Source: CAG-1000 sp964345385
GTDB lineage: Bacteria; Bacillota_I; Bacilli_A; RF39; UBA660
DNA length: 14,009 nucleotides
Direction of reading: 5' to 3'
Assembly: GCA_964345385.1 (NCBI GenBank)
Contig: CAYFQM010000018.1
Coordinates: 1-14,009 of the forward strand
Every line of letters starts with the position of its first letter. Within the stretch, counting starts at the first letter, position 1. The notes beneath the pieces are model-generated. The model did no database searches. It was not told where the DNA came from and saw only the letters and a list, made by a program, of their open reading frames with translations. The translations under genes were made by a program, and so were the position numbers. Positions 13,515 through 14,009 of the stretch are shown one piece after another.

Positions 13515-14009
13515 ATATTAGATAATATTAATGAAGAAACTGTTATTATATGTAATAATTCTAATAGAGAAAGAATATTATTATCTTCTTCTTTATATAA
13601 TAAATTATTTAATATTAAAATATTAAGCTTAGATGAATTAAGAAAAATATTTTATTTTTCATATTCAAATGAAGGCATATATTATTTAATGAATAAGTAT
13701 AATTTTAAATATGATATAGCTAAAATGTATTTAGATAATATTATATATGTAGATAATAAAAAATATAATAATGATAAACTAGATAAATTAGTTAGTATAA
13801 AAAATGATTTATATAATAAAGGATTCCTTATTTATGATGAGAAGTATAATAAATATTTACAAAACAAAAATATTATAGTATATAATTATGATTATATTAA
13901 TAATTTTGATAAAAGAATATTAAAAAGTATTGGAAGTAAAATAATTACTAAAACATATAATAATAATATTCATAGTATATTATGCTATGAGAGCGGCCGT
14001 TATTGGGTA
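13515..14009 (+). CDS. 5' part of a gene, start codon unclear, cut by window end
   Basis: An open frame runs from 13488 (after an in-frame TGA at 13485-13487) to the window end, 174 codons, with no ATG, GTG or TTG near its beginning. The best initiation point is ATA 13515, about 11 nt after GAGG (13500-13503). It would give a protein starting LDNINEETVIICNN after the initiator. ATG 13498 is out of frame, stops at TAG 13519-13521 and overlaps the predicted transcript start; one added base near 13501-13508 would join it to the frame. The content is Lys/Asn/Tyr-rich, with NNSNRERILLS, then YLMNKYNFKYDIAKMYLDNI and NIIVYNYDYINNF. The style recalls the N-terminus of AddB-like or PD-(D/E)XK nuclease/helicase proteins of low-GC bacteria. 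I hold that loosely, since no catalytic motif lies in the visible part. Confidence 0.55.
   Translation, partial: MLDNINEETVIICNNSNRERILLSSSLYNKLFNIKILSLDELRKIFYFSYSNEGIYYLMNKYNFKYDIAKMYLDNIIYVDNKKYNNDKLDKLVSIKNDLYNKGFLIYDEKYNKYLQNKNIIVYNYDYINNFDKRILKSIGSKIITKTYNNNIHSILCYESGRYWV

Noticed and set aside
13480..13521. Small ORF starting ATGCATGAT and ending TAG, as a leader peptide of the last gene
   Set aside because: Its first codons lie on the promoter -10 itself, upstream of the predicted transcript start, and AGGTG is about 12 nt away, too far for an RBS.
13498..13521. Programmed -1 frameshift joining ATG 13498 to the long frame
   Set aside because: TATTTAAGG is not a standard X-XXY-YYZ slippery site, no downstream structure is seen, and a one-base sequence error or rare start codon is simpler.
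13989..14009. GC-rich end containing GCGGCCG, resembling a NotI site or vector/adaptor
   Set aside because: The site is not a complete NotI sequence and the reading frame continues without a stop (YESGRYWV), so real coding sequence is more likely.
1..14009. CRISPR array, transposase, integrase, toxin-antitoxin or restriction system
   Set aside because: I scanned both strands and saw no regularly spaced direct repeats and no proteins of these kinds.

Overview
This is a very AT-rich bacterial chromosome segment of the low-GC Gram-positive type. It shows perfect Shine-Dalgarno sites (AAGGAGGT, GGAGG), short intrinsic terminators after nearly every gene, TGn-TATAAT extended -10 promoters and a CIRCE heat-shock operator. 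Proteins are rich in Lys, Asn and Ile, and there is a lipobox lipoprotein and a LemA/DUF2207 pair. TGA is used as a stop and TGG encodes Trp, so the genetic code looks standard. The best guess is an uncultured gut-type Bacilli/Mollicutes relative (Erysipelotrichales or RF39-like). That is inference from composition and protein style, not from a marker gene.

Layout: 1-126 is a more GC-rich edge with a perfect inverted repeat. 127-1158 (-) is an alpha/beta hydrolase whose composition is also less AT-rich than the rest. 1168-1482 is a divergent intergenic region that contains a self-contained transcription unit (promoter, small hairpin, terminator), a candidate small RNA. 1483-3021 (+) is a DUF4153 membrane protein. 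It converges through a shared palindromic terminator with an unrecognised membrane-anchored protein (3032-3667, -). 3783-4352 (+) is a free-standing C39-like cysteine peptidase. 4396-5187 (+) is a divergent KsgA/Erm-type rRNA methyltransferase. 5238-6869 (+) is glutamyl-tRNA synthetase. 6993-7547 and 7604-9289 (+) are LemA and a DUF2207 protein. 9310-10560 (-) is a DAACS-family symporter. 10680-12485 (+) is the Hsp90 chaperone HtpG under a CIRCE operator. 12562-13404 (+) is a lipoprotein with a C-terminal membrane anchor. About 13515 to the end (+) is the start of a truncated gene with no normal start codon.

Most genes are single transcription units with their own promoter and terminator; only lemA-DUF2207 looks like an operon. 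The functions are mainly housekeeping (translation, protein folding, transport, envelope), with no phage, transposase, CRISPR or defence module visible. The points most worth a second look are the candidate small RNA at 1263-1380, the motif substitutions in the KsgA homologue, the substrate-site substitutions in the symporter, the CIRCE control of htpG with the -35 box inside the operator, and the start-less gene at the right edge. I did not find a clear new multi-gene system.
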